From Caulobacteraceae bacterium (GTDB lineage Bacteria; Pseudomonadota; Alphaproteobacteria; Caulobacterales; Caulobacteraceae): a stretch of 6,298 nt of DNA. The position numbers were made by a program, and so were the translations under genes. The notes under the pieces are model-generated. The model was not told where the DNA came from. It did no database searches and worked only from the letters and a program-made list of their open reading frames with translations. Shown here piece by piece: positions 1 through 6,048 of this stretch. The stretch is from contig JAQGII010000431.1 in assembly GCA_028291305.1 (NCBI GenBank), positions 1 through 6,298 of the forward strand, given 5' to 3'. How positions within the stretch are numbered: position 1 is the first letter of the stretch; the number at the start of each line of letters is the position of its first letter.

Positions 1-1
1 G

Positions 2-2074
2 CTCGAGGCCGCCGAGGACGCGCAGAAGACCGCCGCGCAAGGAGAAGCCGCCGCCCGCGACGCCGCGCGCAAGGCGGAGGACCAGCTGGCCCGGCTCAAG
101 GCCGAGGCGCGGGGCCTGGCCCAGCTCGCGGCGCCGAGCCTGAAGGGCGGCTTCGCCCGCGCCTCGGATTCGGTGGCCCCCCAGCGCGGCCTGGAAGCGG
201 CCCTGGCTGCCGCCCTGGGCGATGACCTGGACGCCGCGCTGGACGCCAAGGCGGCGGCCTATTGGGGCGGGGCGCAGGCGAGCGCCCCGGCCTGGTCCGA
301 CGGCGTCGTGGCGCTCGGACCGCTGGTCAGGGCGCCGGGGGTGCTGGACGCGCGCCTGGCCTTTGTCGGCCTGGTGGAGCGCAACGACGGCGACCGGCTG
401 CAGGATAGCCTCCCGGTGGGCGCGCGGCTGGTGTCGCGCGAGGGCGACCTGTGGCGCTGGGACGGGTTCGTGTCGCGGGCCGAGGCGCCGCGCCCGGCGG
501 CCGTGCGCATGGCGCAGAAGACCCGGCTGGCCGAACTGGAAGCCGAGATCGATCAACTGGCCCCGGCCGCCGCCAAGTCCGCCGCCGATCAGAAATCCAC
601 CGCTGAGGCGCTGCGCAAGGCCGAGGACGCCGTGCGCGAAGCCCGCCGGGCGCCGCCGGAGGCCGAACGCGCGCTGGGACAGGCGCGCGACGCCGTGGAT
701 GCCCTGGCGCGCGAGGGGGCCCGCCGCGAGGCCCGCGCCCAGTCGCTGGACGAGACCATCGCCCGCTTCGAGGCCGAACGCGCCGAGGCGGCGCAGGCGC
801 TGCTGCAGGCCGAGCGCGACGCCGAGGCCCGCGCCCGCTCCGAGATCCTGACGGCGCCGGTGGCCGACGCGCGTCAGGCCGCCGCCGCCGCCCGCGAGGC
901 CGCCTCGGACGCCCGCGCGGCGCTGGACATCGAGCGGCGCGAGCGTGACGGCCGCCAGCGCCGGCTGGAACTCGTTACCCGCGACCATGACGACTGGTCG
1001 CGCCGCACCGCCGCCGCGGCCAAGCGGCTGGAGACCCTGGCGCAGGATCGGGAGAAGACCGAACGTGCCCTGGTCGGCGCGCGCGAGACGCCCCAGGCGC
1101 TGAACGGCCGCAAGGCAAAGCTGCTGGACGATTTCACCCTGGCCGAGGCGCGCCGGTCCAAGGCGGCGGACGCCCTCGGGGCCGCCGAGACGGTGCTGGC
1201 CGACAGCGACCGCGCGTCGCGCGCCGCCGACCATGACGCGTCCGAGGCCCGCGAGCGGATGGCGGCGCTGACCGCGCGGCTGGAGGCGGCGCGCGAGCGG
1301 CTGGTGGAGATCACCGGCGACATCCGCGAGGCGGTGCAGGTGGAGCCGGAGGCCCTGGGTCGCAAGCTGCAGGAAGACGCCGCCGCCATCCCCGGCGATC
1401 CGGCGGGGGTAGAGCAGCATATGCGCGCCTTGGAGCGCGAGCGCGACGCCCTCGGGCTGGTCAACCTGCGGGCCGAGGACGAGGCGCAGGAGCACGCCGC
1501 GCGGCTGGAGACGATGCGGCTGGAGCGGGCCGACCTGTCGGGCGCCGTGGCGCGCCTGCGCCAGGGCATCGAGGAGCTGAACGCCGAAGGCCGCGAGCGC
1601 CTGCTGGCCGCCTTCGACGTGATCAACGGTCACTTCCAGACCCTCTTCCAGGCCCTGTTCGGGGGCGGGGAGGCCGAGCTGCGGCTGATCGAGTCCGACG
1701 ACCCGCTGGAGGCGGGCCTGGAGATCTTCGCCTGCCCGCCGGGCAAGCGGCTGGCCACGATGTCGCTAATGTCCGGGGGCGAGCAGGCCCTGACCGCCGC
1801 GGCGCTGATCTTCGGCGTGTTCCTGGCCAATCCCGCGCCCATCTGCGTGCTCGACGAGGTGGACGCGCCACTGGACGACGCCAACGTCGACCGGTTTTGC
1901 AACATGTTGCACGAGATGCGCAGCCGCACCCAGACGCGCTTCGTCGCCATCACCCACAACCCGGTAACCATGGCGCGCATGGACCGCCTGTTCGGCGTGA
2001 CCATGCCCGAGCGGGGCATCTCGCAGCTGGTGTCGGTGGACCTGATCCAGGCCGAAGCGCTGGTGGCGCAATAG
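2..2074 (+). CDS. smc: Chromosome segregation ATPase SMC, C-terminal 690 residues (5' partial)
   Basis: SMC homodimerises through a hinge and, with ScpA/ScpB, forms the condensin-like ring that organises and segregates the chromosome on the nucleoid. The frame is open from base 2, so the GTG at 173 is internal and the true start lies off the left edge. In order: the end of the first coiled-coil arm (2-140), the hinge (about 145-490), a long Ala/Arg/Glu-rich return coil (about 510-1590), then the C-terminal ATPase half. There the ABC signature reads MSGGE (1769-1783), Walker B reads ICVLDE (1841-1858) followed by the D-loop VDAPLDD, and the switch histidine lies in ITHN (codon 1955-1957). The closing segment [17 protein letters not shown] is typical of bacterial SMC. 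The Walker A half is off-window. The hinge has the alphaproteobacterial form ([14 protein letters not shown]) and seems shorter than the roughly 150 residues of Bacillus SMC. RecN and SbcC are less likely because of this C-terminal pattern. No frameshift seen; stop TAG at 2072-2074. Confidence 0.96.
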   Translation, partial: LEAAEDAQKTAAQGEAAARDAARKAEDQLARLKAEARGLAQLAAPSLKGGFARASDSVAPQRGLEAALAAALGDDLDAALDAKAAAYWGGAQASAPAWSDGVVALGPLVRAPGVLDARLAFVGLVERNDGDRLQDSLPVGARLVSREGDLWRWDGFVSRAEAPRPAAVRMAQKTRLAELEAEIDQLAPAAAKSAADQKSTAEALRKAEDAVREARRAPPEAERALGQARDAVDALAREGARREARAQSLDETIARFEAERAEAAQALLQAERDAEARARSEILTAPVADARQAAAAAREAASDARAALDIERRERDGRQRRLELVTRDHDDWSRRTAAAAKRLETLAQDREKTERALVGARETPQALNGRKAKLLDDFTLAEARRSKAADALGAAETVLADSDRASRAADHDASEARERMAALTARLEAARERLVEITGDIREAVQVEPEALGRKLQEDAAAIPGDPAGVEQHMRALERERDALGLVNLRAEDEAQEHAARLETMRLERADLSGAVARLRQGIEELNAEGRERLLAAFDVINGHFQTLFQALFGGGEAELRLIESDDPLEAGLEIFACPPGKRLATMSLMSGGEQALTAAALIFGVFLANPAPICVLDEVDAPLDDANVDRFCNMLHEMRSRTQTRFVAITHNPVTMARMDRLFGVTMPERGISQLVSVDLIQAEALVAQ

Positions 2075-2108
2075 CGCTCAAACAGGCGGCCGACGGGACC
2101 TCTGGCTT

Positions 2109-2126
2109 GGTTGTAAATATATAACC
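2109..2126. promoter_or_regulatory. AT-rich imperfect palindrome upstream of the response regulator
   Basis: An 18-base segment with GGTT and AACC arms around an A/T-only core except for one G; 14 of 18 positions agree with its reverse complement. It lies 41 bases before the response-regulator ATG, in an otherwise GC-rich gap after smc. It could be an operator, or the melting region of a promoter (TATAAC at 2120-2125 resembles a -10), but no good -35 sits upstream. The right half, ATAACCAT, is one base from a CtrA half-site (TTAACCAT); the second half-site is missing at the required spacing. Function is inference only. Confidence 0.3.
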
Positions 2127-2154
2127 ATTTGCGTTGCAGTATTGGTCCCGGGTC

Positions 2155-2160
2155 AAGGGG
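2155..2160 (+). promoter_or_regulatory. Ribosome binding site that fixes the response-regulator start
   Basis: AAGGGG lies 6 bases before the ATG at 2167. It favours this ATG over the in-frame TTG at 2134, which has no purine-rich site ahead of it. Confidence 0.55.
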
Positions 2161-2166
2161 CTGGCT

Positions 2167-2625
2167 ATGGGTTTGCGTGGTTTTGGGACGTTGATCGTCG
2201 AGGGGCGGCCGTGTCGGGCCCTCGTCGTGGACGACAACGCGATCAATAGAAAGATCCTCGAGGTGACCTTGACCGAGGCGGGGGCAGTCGTCGTCGAGGC
2301 CGAGAACGGCCAGGCCGCCTGCGAAACCTTCGCGCGAAGCAAGTTCGATGTCGTGTTCATGGATATCCAGATGCCGGTGGTGAACGGCTACACGGCCACC
2401 CGCGTCATGCGCGCCTTCGAGGCCGAGCGCGGTCTGGCGCGGACCCCGATCATCATGGTCAGCGCGCACGTGGCGCCTCGGGACATTGATGAGGCGATGG
2501 CGGCGGGCGCCGATCTGCACCTGGGCAAGCCGGTCAATATCGCCTCCCTGCTCGCCGCGACGCGCGACGCCCTGGAGGGGTGGCGGGCCCGGCCTGCCGG
2601 CGGCGCCGTCTTCTACTACGCCTAG
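2167..2625 (+). CDS. Stand-alone receiver-domain response regulator (152 aa)
   Basis: A single CheY-like receiver domain, expected to be cytoplasmic and phosphorylated by a histidine kinase or a phosphotransfer protein. Visible parts are the acidic pair Asp22-Asp23 in LVVDDNAINR, the phosphoacceptor Asp66 in VFMDIQMPVVNG, the switch Ser99 in MVSAH, and Lys121 in GKP. All catalytic residues are present, so it should be phosphorylatable. The position equivalent to CheY Tyr106 (three before the Lys) is His118. There is a short N-terminal extension (about 16 residues) and a tail of about 15 residues after the domain, ending AVFYYA, with no DNA-binding or enzymatic output domain. The sequence style (DDNAINRKIL, DIQMPVVNG) is that of receivers in hybrid histidine kinases, so it may act as a DivK-like adaptor or as a phosphate sink. 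No kinase gene is adjacent. It follows smc by 92 bases and probably has its own promoter. The ATG was chosen for its ribosome binding site; a TTG at 2134 would add 11 residues. Confidence 0.9.
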   Translation: MGLRGFGTLIVEGRPCRALVVDDNAINRKILEVTLTEAGAVVVEAENGQAACETFARSKFDVVFMDIQMPVVNGYTATRVMRAFEAERGLARTPIIMVSAHVAPRDIDEAMAAGADLHLGKPVNIASLLAATRDALEGWRARPAGGAVFYYA

Positions 2626-2732
2626 GCGATCTGCTCCCCGTCGCTACGCGCCCTTGTGCGCCGGCGTCCTTGCGGCTCAGATGGCCGAGCCCGAGCTTGG
2701 GTCCATGTCGCCCGCGACGGGGCCGGTCCGGC

Positions 2733-2740
2733 AAGAGGAG
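2733..2740 (+). promoter_or_regulatory. Ribosome binding site for the TTG start of the SPFH gene
   Basis: AAGAGGAG lies 8 bases before the TTG at 2749. An ATG directly after it (2741) is in another frame and leads only to an out-of-frame peptide, so the TTG is the better start. It also places the membrane segment right at the N-terminus, as expected for this family. Confidence 0.6.
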
Positions 2741-2748
2741 ATGCGCCG

Positions 2749-3660
2749 TTGCTGTCCTGGGTTCCCATCGCGGTCCTGGTTTTCCTCGTCCTTTACCTGG
2801 TGCTGGGGAGTTTCTTCACCGTCGACACCGCCCAGGTCGCCATCATCACGAGGTTCGGCAAATTCCTGCGGGTCGCCGACCCCGGCCTGAACTGGAAATG
2901 GCCATTCGTCGACCGGGTCGATGGAAGGGTCAGCCTGCGGGTGAACCAGATCACTCTGACCATGGAAACGAAGACCAAGGACAACGTGTTCGTCACCATC
3001 CCGATCTCGGTGCAGAACCGGGTCCGGCCCGAAGCCGTCTATGACGCCTATTACCGGCTGGCCAACCCCGATCAGCAGATCCAGTCCTACGTCGAACAGG
3101 TCATCCTCGGGCACGTGCCGGGCATGACCCTGGACGAGGTGTTCGCCAGCCAGTCGGGCATCGCCGCGGCGGTGAAGAAGGAGCTGGACGTGGACATGGC
3201 CGGCTTCGGCTACGAGATCGTCAACGTGCTGGTCACCGACATCGTCCCCGACGAGAAGGTCAAGTCGGCGATGAACGACATCAACGCCGCGCAGCGCGAG
3301 CAGGTCGCCGCCAACGCCAGGGGCGAGGCCGAGAAGATCCTGGTGGTCAAGAAGGCCGAGGCCGAGGCCGAGAGCAAGGCCCTGCAAGGGCAGGGCATCG
3401 CCAATCAGAGAAAGGCGATCATCGAGGGGTTGCAAGGCTCCATCGAGCAGTTCCAGAAGGCCATCGGCGGCACCAGCGCCTCGGAAGTCATGCAGCTGGT
3501 GCTGGTGACCCAGTACTTCGACACGCTCAAATCGATCGGCGAGAACGACAAGACCAATACCCTGTTCCTCTCGCACTCCCCCGGAACGGTCGGCGACATC
3601 TCCACCCAGATCCTGCAGTCCATGCTGGTGGCGGAGAAGGCCAGGGACCAGCCTGTCTAG
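2749..3660 (+). CDS. Membrane-anchored SPFH-domain (stomatin/HIR-like) protein, 303 aa
   Basis: SPFH proteins oligomerise on the inner membrane and scaffold membrane microdomains or proteases. From the TTG start there is one hydrophobic segment (residues about 5-23, IAVLVFLVLYLVLG), then an SPFH domain: TAQVAIITRFGKF (27-39), PGLNWKWPF, then ETKTKDNVFV (73-82). GYEIVNVLVTDI (154-165) and DEKVKSAMNDINAA (168-181) close the domain. A charged helix follows (about 182-222, AEKILVVKKAEAEAESKA), then a conserved C-terminal part with VTQYFDTLKSIG (253-264). From memory these stretches match plant hypersensitive-induced-reaction (HIR) proteins better than HflK/HflC or flotillin. Plant HIR proteins are acylated and lack this membrane segment. 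Starting at GTG 2656 would add 31 residues that do not look like this family. No NfeD gene is adjacent. Within the helix, GCCGAG is repeated three times in tandem (3355-3372). The stop overlaps the stop of a convergent small gene. Substrate and partner are unknown. Confidence 0.92.
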   Translation: MLSWVPIAVLVFLVLYLVLGSFFTVDTAQVAIITRFGKFLRVADPGLNWKWPFVDRVDGRVSLRVNQITLTMETKTKDNVFVTIPISVQNRVRPEAVYDAYYRLANPDQQIQSYVEQVILGHVPGMTLDEVFASQSGIAAAVKKELDVDMAGFGYEIVNVLVTDIVPDEKVKSAMNDINAAQREQVAANARGEAEKILVVKKAEAEAESKALQGQGIANQRKAIIEGLQGSIEQFQKAIGGTSASEVMQLVLVTQYFDTLKSIGENDKTNTLFLSHSPGTVGDISTQILQSMLVAEKARDQPV

Positions 3661-3827
3661 GCCTTCGGCTTCAGGTCCGGCCGCGACGCCAGGAAGGCCG
3701 CGCGCTCGGCCGGCGTGAGCACCGTGCCCTTCTTCTGGCGCGACACCCTGGGGCTCGGCGGGGCGAAGGTCTTGCCGTGCGGGTCCGAGCCCTTGAGGTC
3801 GGAGAGGCGCTTGAGGGGAGGCTTCAT
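3657..3827 (-). CDS. Small basic hypothetical protein (56 aa)
   Basis: A short reading frame from ATG (3827-3825) to TAG (3659-3657) encodes 56 residues rich in Lys/Arg and Pro, beginning MKPPLKRLSDLKGSD and ending LASRPDLKPKA. The middle contains QKKGTVLTPAERAAFLASR, which could form a short helix after a capping LTPAE. There is no signal peptide or membrane segment, so it is probably cytoplasmic. Evidence that it is real: its third-codon positions are almost all G or C; it fills a gap without other coding; and it ends exactly on the CTAG that also holds the SPFH stop. The ribosome binding site is weak (GCGAGCGACGG just upstream). It lies 84 bases downstream of the acyltransferase on the same strand and could be co-transcribed with it. 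I do not recognise the family and assign no function. It may be a chance frame, but the composition argues against that. Confidence 0.6.
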   Translation of the reverse strand: MKPPLKRLSDLKGSDPHGKTFAPPSPRVSRQKKGTVLTPAERAAFLASRPDLKPKA

Positions 3828-3846
3828 CCGTCGCTCGCGGCTGGAA

Positions 3847-3867
3847 GCCCGCCGGATCGGCGCGGGC
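3847..3867 (-). other. GC-rich inverted repeat between acyltransferase and small gene
   Basis: GCCCGC (3847-3852) and GCGGGC (3862-3867) can form a 6-base-pair stem with a 9-base loop in the 84-base gap between the two minus-strand genes. There is no T-run after it, so it is not a classical intrinsic terminator. It could be an mRNA-stabilising hairpin at the acyltransferase 3' end or chance in GC-rich DNA. Confidence 0.2.
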
Positions 3868-3911
3868 GTCCCTTCATCGCAGATTCTGCCGCGCGGCGAT
3901 GCAGGCGATGT

Positions 3912-5066
3912 TCAGGCGGTCGCCGCTTCCGCCGGCTCGCCGACGACCGACGAGGCGCGGTTGCGGCGCAGGCGCGACCGCCACCGCAACAGGGGCCGCT
4001 CCACCAGGGCGTACGAGGCCATGGCCAGCAGGATAGCCAGCGCCAGGCAGGTCGCCGGGCCGGCCCACGCCGGCAGAGCTCCCTGCAGAATGGCGAAGGC
4101 CGCCAGCGACAGGGCGACCGGGTGGAACAGGTAGAGCGAATAGGACGCCCGGCCGAGGAGGTTGAACGGCTCCAGCAGGCGGGATGGGGCGGGGCTGTGG
4201 GCGGGCCGCACGACGAACAGGGCGACGATGGCCGCGGCGGCGAAGGGAAGGATCCAGCCGTTGATGTGCAGTCCCAGCACCCGGGGGTCGGCGAGGCCGA
4301 GCGACAGGGCGGCGGCGACGGCCACGGCGCGGGCCATCCAGAGGACGGCGGCGGGGGCCGCGGGGCGGCGCTGCACCCACCAGTCGGCGATCAGCGCGCC
4401 CAGGTACCATTGCCAGAACGAGGTCAGGAAGATCCCCTGGCCGACGATGCGCCAGGGGTTGTCTGCGGGCAGCGTCGTGGACGCTGCGCCGAACACGGCC
4501 AGGCCCAGGGCCAGCAGCGCCGCCGCCGTCCAGACCCGCGCCGGGCGGTTGGCGAACAGCAGGTAGGCCAGGTAGAAATGCACCTCCAGGCCGATGGTCC
4601 AGAACACGCCGTTGGTGCCGAGGAAGGTGGAGGGCCACAGCGTGTGCAGGACGAGGGCGTGGGCCGCGATATCGACGGGACCGCGGGCGCCATCGATCAG
4701 CTCGGTTTCGATCAGGGCGCCGACGGCGATGGAGGCGGCCAGCGCCAGCCAATAGGGCGGGGCGATGCGGATGAAGCGGCGCGCCAGGAACTCGCGCACG
4801 TCCAGCCGCACCACGCCGCCGCCGGCCAGGGCGCGCGCCTCCGGCAGCCGGATGCAGAAGCCGCTGATGACGAAGAACAGGGCCACGCCGGCCTGGCCCA
4901 GCCAGGCGAACAGCCTTTCAGGACCGGGGCTGTCGCGGGTGAAACCGTAGAAGTGGCCGGCGATGTGGCAGATCACGACCGCCAGGGCGGCCAGTCCCCG
5001 CAGGCGCTCGATGTTGCCGATCTTGCGGTCGTCGGGTGGCGCGACGGGGCTGGGCGGCGCGGGCAT
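3912..5066 (-). CDS. Acyltransferase 3 family integral membrane protein (384 aa)
   Basis: Members of this family (OafA/NodX/ExoZ type) transfer acetyl or other acyl groups across the inner membrane to sugars of lipopolysaccharide, exopolysaccharide or other envelope glycans. The N-terminus shows the diagnostic IERLRGLAALAVVICH, with the expected catalytic His34. GVALFFVISGF (60-70) follows, then the Arg-rich cytoplasmic motif ARRFIRIAPPYW (95-106) and FWTIGLEVHFYL with conserved Glu161. A late ASYSLYLFHP segment and a C-terminal ALVERPLLRWR are also typical. About ten hydrophobic segments and a length of 384 fit the family; no SGNH domain is fused. The ATG at 5066 was chosen because the family motif starts near residue 18; a GTG at 5153 would add 29 residues that do not look conserved. 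There is no clear ribosome binding site before this ATG. No glycan biosynthesis gene is adjacent, so the substrate cannot be named. It is divergent from the next gene. Confidence 0.92.
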   Translation of the reverse strand: MPAPPSPVAPPDDRKIGNIERLRGLAALAVVICHIAGHFYGFTRDSPGPERLFAWLGQAGVALFFVISGFCIRLPEARALAGGGVVRLDVREFLARRFIRIAPPYWLALAASIAVGALIETELIDGARGPVDIAAHALVLHTLWPSTFLGTNGVFWTIGLEVHFYLAYLLFANRPARVWTAAALLALGLAVFGAASTTLPADNPWRIVGQGIFLTSFWQWYLGALIADWWVQRRPAAPAAVLWMARAVAVAAALSLGLADPRVLGLHINGWILPFAAAAIVALFVVRPAHSPAPSRLLEPFNLLGRASYSLYLFHPVALSLAAFAILQGALPAWAGPATCLALAILLAMASYALVERPLLRWRSRLRRNRASSVVGEPAEAATA

Positions 5067-5073
5067 GGCGGCG

Positions 5074-5081
5074 AGGATAGC
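5074..5081 (-). promoter_or_regulatory. Candidate -10 element for the acyltransferase (possible leaderless mRNA)
   Basis: Read on the minus strand this is GCTATCCT, sharing GCTA with the Caulobacter -10 consensus GCTANAWC but lacking its A-W-C end; read as TATCCT it matches TATAAT at four of six. It ends only 7 bases before the ATG at 5066, where transcription would begin at or next to the start codon. The matching -35 (TTACCAG, 14 bases upstream) is poor. Confidence 0.25.
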
Positions 5082-5170
5082 AACCCGGGGCGCGGCTGGT
5101 AAGCCGCCGGTGAGCCCCGGCCGATGCACGGCCGCCTTGAATCCGCCCGTCACAGGACTAGCGTCGGACC

Positions 5171-5758
5171 ATGATCACGCTTCTCATCGGCGCGACGCTC
5201 GCGGTCCAGCCGCCTTCCGACGCGTTGTGCGCCTCGGCCTACGCGCTGGAGGTCCAGCACATGCAGGAGTCCGGCGAACTGCCCAGCCCGGCCGCGCAAT
5301 CCCTGACCCCGCCGCAGCGGACGGCGGTGGCCGCCGCACGCCGCCTGATCGTCCAGGGCGTAGCGTGGACCGCCCTGGCCACCCGCACTCCCGAAGGCCG
5401 GCAGGAAGCGAACGCGGCCTTCCGCGCCCTGTCCAAGTCGCTCACGGACGCCAACGCGGCCTTCGCCGCCTGCAGCGCGATCCGGGTCGAAGACCGGATG
5501 CCCGCCATCTCCGAGCCGCCGCCGCCTGCCGACGGGGAGGAGGAATGCCTGGCCGAGGTCGGCGGCTTCTATGACTCGATGCGGGCCTGCGTGAGCCTCG
5601 AGGCCCTCCGCGCCCAGGCGCAGGCGACTCAGTCGAAACTGGAGCGGGGGGCGCTGACCTGCCGCTCCAGGGAGCAGGCGCAGTCGGTGTGGGCGCAGAT
5701 CGGCTCGGCAGCGGCCGGCGCCGACAGCCAGGGCCAGAAGACGCGCTGCGCCCAGTGA
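5171..5758 (+). CDS. Hypothetical, probably exported, six-cysteine protein (195 aa)
   Basis: I do not recognise the family. The N-terminus MITLLIGATLAVQPPSDALC has a short hydrophobic stretch (residues 2-12) that could act as a signal peptide, although it lacks the usual positive charge; there is no lipobox before Cys20. An in-frame TAG at 5159-5161 means translation cannot start upstream of 5171. The mature part is Ala/Gln/Arg-rich and probably helical, with a proline-rich linker (residues 116-119) separating two halves. Six cysteines at 20, 101, 126, 140, 164 and 193 suggest disulfides and so a periplasmic or secreted location (inference). The ribosome binding site is weak (CGGA close to the ATG). 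Codon composition matches the neighbours. It is divergent from the acyltransferase across a 104-base gap, and followed by a 290-base gap with its own promoter signals, so it is probably monocistronic. Confidence 0.75.
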   Translation: MITLLIGATLAVQPPSDALCASAYALEVQHMQESGELPSPAAQSLTPPQRTAVAAARRLIVQGVAWTALATRTPEGRQEANAAFRALSKSLTDANAAFAACSAIRVEDRMPAISEPPPPADGEEECLAEVGGFYDSMRACVSLEALRAQAQATQSKLERGALTCRSREQAQSVWAQIGSAAAGADSQGQKTRCAQ

Positions 5759-5823
5759 TCCTCAGCGGGAGAGCGTGTCCGCGCGCGCCGCAACATCCGG
5801 GCGCATGCTACGGTCAAGCAAAA

Positions 5824-5840
5824 TTCATTGACTTTTAACC
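5824..5840 (+). promoter_or_regulatory. Near-match to a CtrA box overlapping the -35
   Basis: TTCA, seven bases, then TTAACC. The consensus for the cell-cycle regulator CtrA in Caulobacter-type bacteria is TTAA-N7-TTAAC; only one base differs, in the first half. It overlaps the candidate -35 at 5828-5834, where CtrA sites commonly lie. One mismatch in an unusually AT-rich stretch could be chance, and the organism is inferred, so this is a candidate only. Confidence 0.35.
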
Positions 5841-5854
5841 TCTTGCGCTCCATC
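5828..5854 (+). promoter_or_regulatory. Candidate sigma-73 promoter for the RhlE helicase gene
   Basis: TTGACTT (5828-5834), a 12-base spacer, and GCTCCATC (5847-5854). The Caulobacter housekeeping consensus is TTGaCgS, 10-14 bases, GCTANAWC: the -35 has the core TTGAC, and the -10 matches six of its seven defined positions. Transcription would start near 5861 and give a leader of about 190 bases before the TTG at 6049. It is the only AT-rich patch in this gap and points toward the helicase. Confidence 0.5.
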
Positions 5855-6048
5855 TACCGCCTGCGTCGCCAATGACGCCGAGGCGCTCCAGCCGCGTGAG
5901 GGGATGCATTCTTAGCGTCCCGCCCTGTCGAGCGCCCTTAGTCGTTCCATAAATCGCCCAGGATCACGCGGGGCGCTTCCCAAGTCCCGCGCACCGCGGC
6001 CCGATCACGGATCGAGGCTGCGCATGCGCCTATGCGAAAGATAGTCTT
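5855..6048 (+). other. Putative long 5' leader of the helicase mRNA
   Basis: No convincing gene lies here. It holds possible stems: AGCGCCC (5931-5937) can pair with GGGCGCT (5971-5977); CGATC-ACG-GATCG (6002-6014) forms a 5-bp hairpin; GCGCATGCGC (6020-6029) is a perfect 10-base palindrome just before the start region. The word GATCACG occurs twice (5962-5968, 6003-6009). Two tiny frames, ATG 6024 to TAG 6044 and ATG 6032 to TGA 6052, lie directly before or across the helicase start. Long, folded leaders are known for cold-induced DEAD-box helicase genes; a regulatory role here is inference. Confidence 0.3.
6036..6040 (+). promoter_or_regulatory. Weak ribosome binding site for the helicase TTG start
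   Basis: GAAAG lies 8 bases before the TTG at 6049. It matches part of the anti-Shine-Dalgarno complement only, but no in-frame ATG exists between the upstream in-frame stop TAA (5950-5952) and the conserved N-terminus. Confidence 0.4.

Noticed and set aside
173..175. GTG as start of the first gene
   Set aside because: The frame is open and coding in SMC style back to base 2, so this codon is internal.
222..851. Plus-strand frame of 209 codons inside smc
   Set aside because: Arg/Pro-rich out-of-frame reading of the hinge and coil.
874..1626. Minus-strand open frame of 250 codons within smc
   Set aside because: Ser/Arg/Ala-rich shadow of the Ala/Glu/Arg-rich coiled coil.
1630..2520. Minus-strand open frame of 296 codons across the end of smc and the response regulator
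   Set aside because: It spans two real genes and their gap; the product shows no family features.
2486..3044. Overlapping plus-strand frames between the response regulator and the SPFH gene, including the ATG at 2741
   Set aside because: Arg/Pro/Ser-rich out-of-frame products; the ribosome binding site at 2733-2740 serves the TTG at 2749 better.
3355..3372. Three tandem copies of GCCGAG
   Set aside because: Explained by the Ala-Glu repeat of the SPFH charged helix; not an independent repeat element.
2677..3576. Minus-strand open frame of 299 codons opposite the SPFH gene
   Set aside because: Leu/Asp/His-rich mirror of the SPFH coding sequence, with no recognisable motif and no ribosome binding site support.
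3777..5102. Plus-strand open frame of 441 codons antisense to the acyltransferase
   Set aside because: Its product is low-complexity Gly/Arg/Gln-rich with no domain, while the minus strand encodes a clear acyltransferase 3 with all motifs. Long antisense frames are expected in such GC-rich DNA.
5759..5800. Possible terminator hairpin after the six-cysteine gene
   Set aside because: Only a bulged short GC stem and no T-run; not distinguishable from chance.
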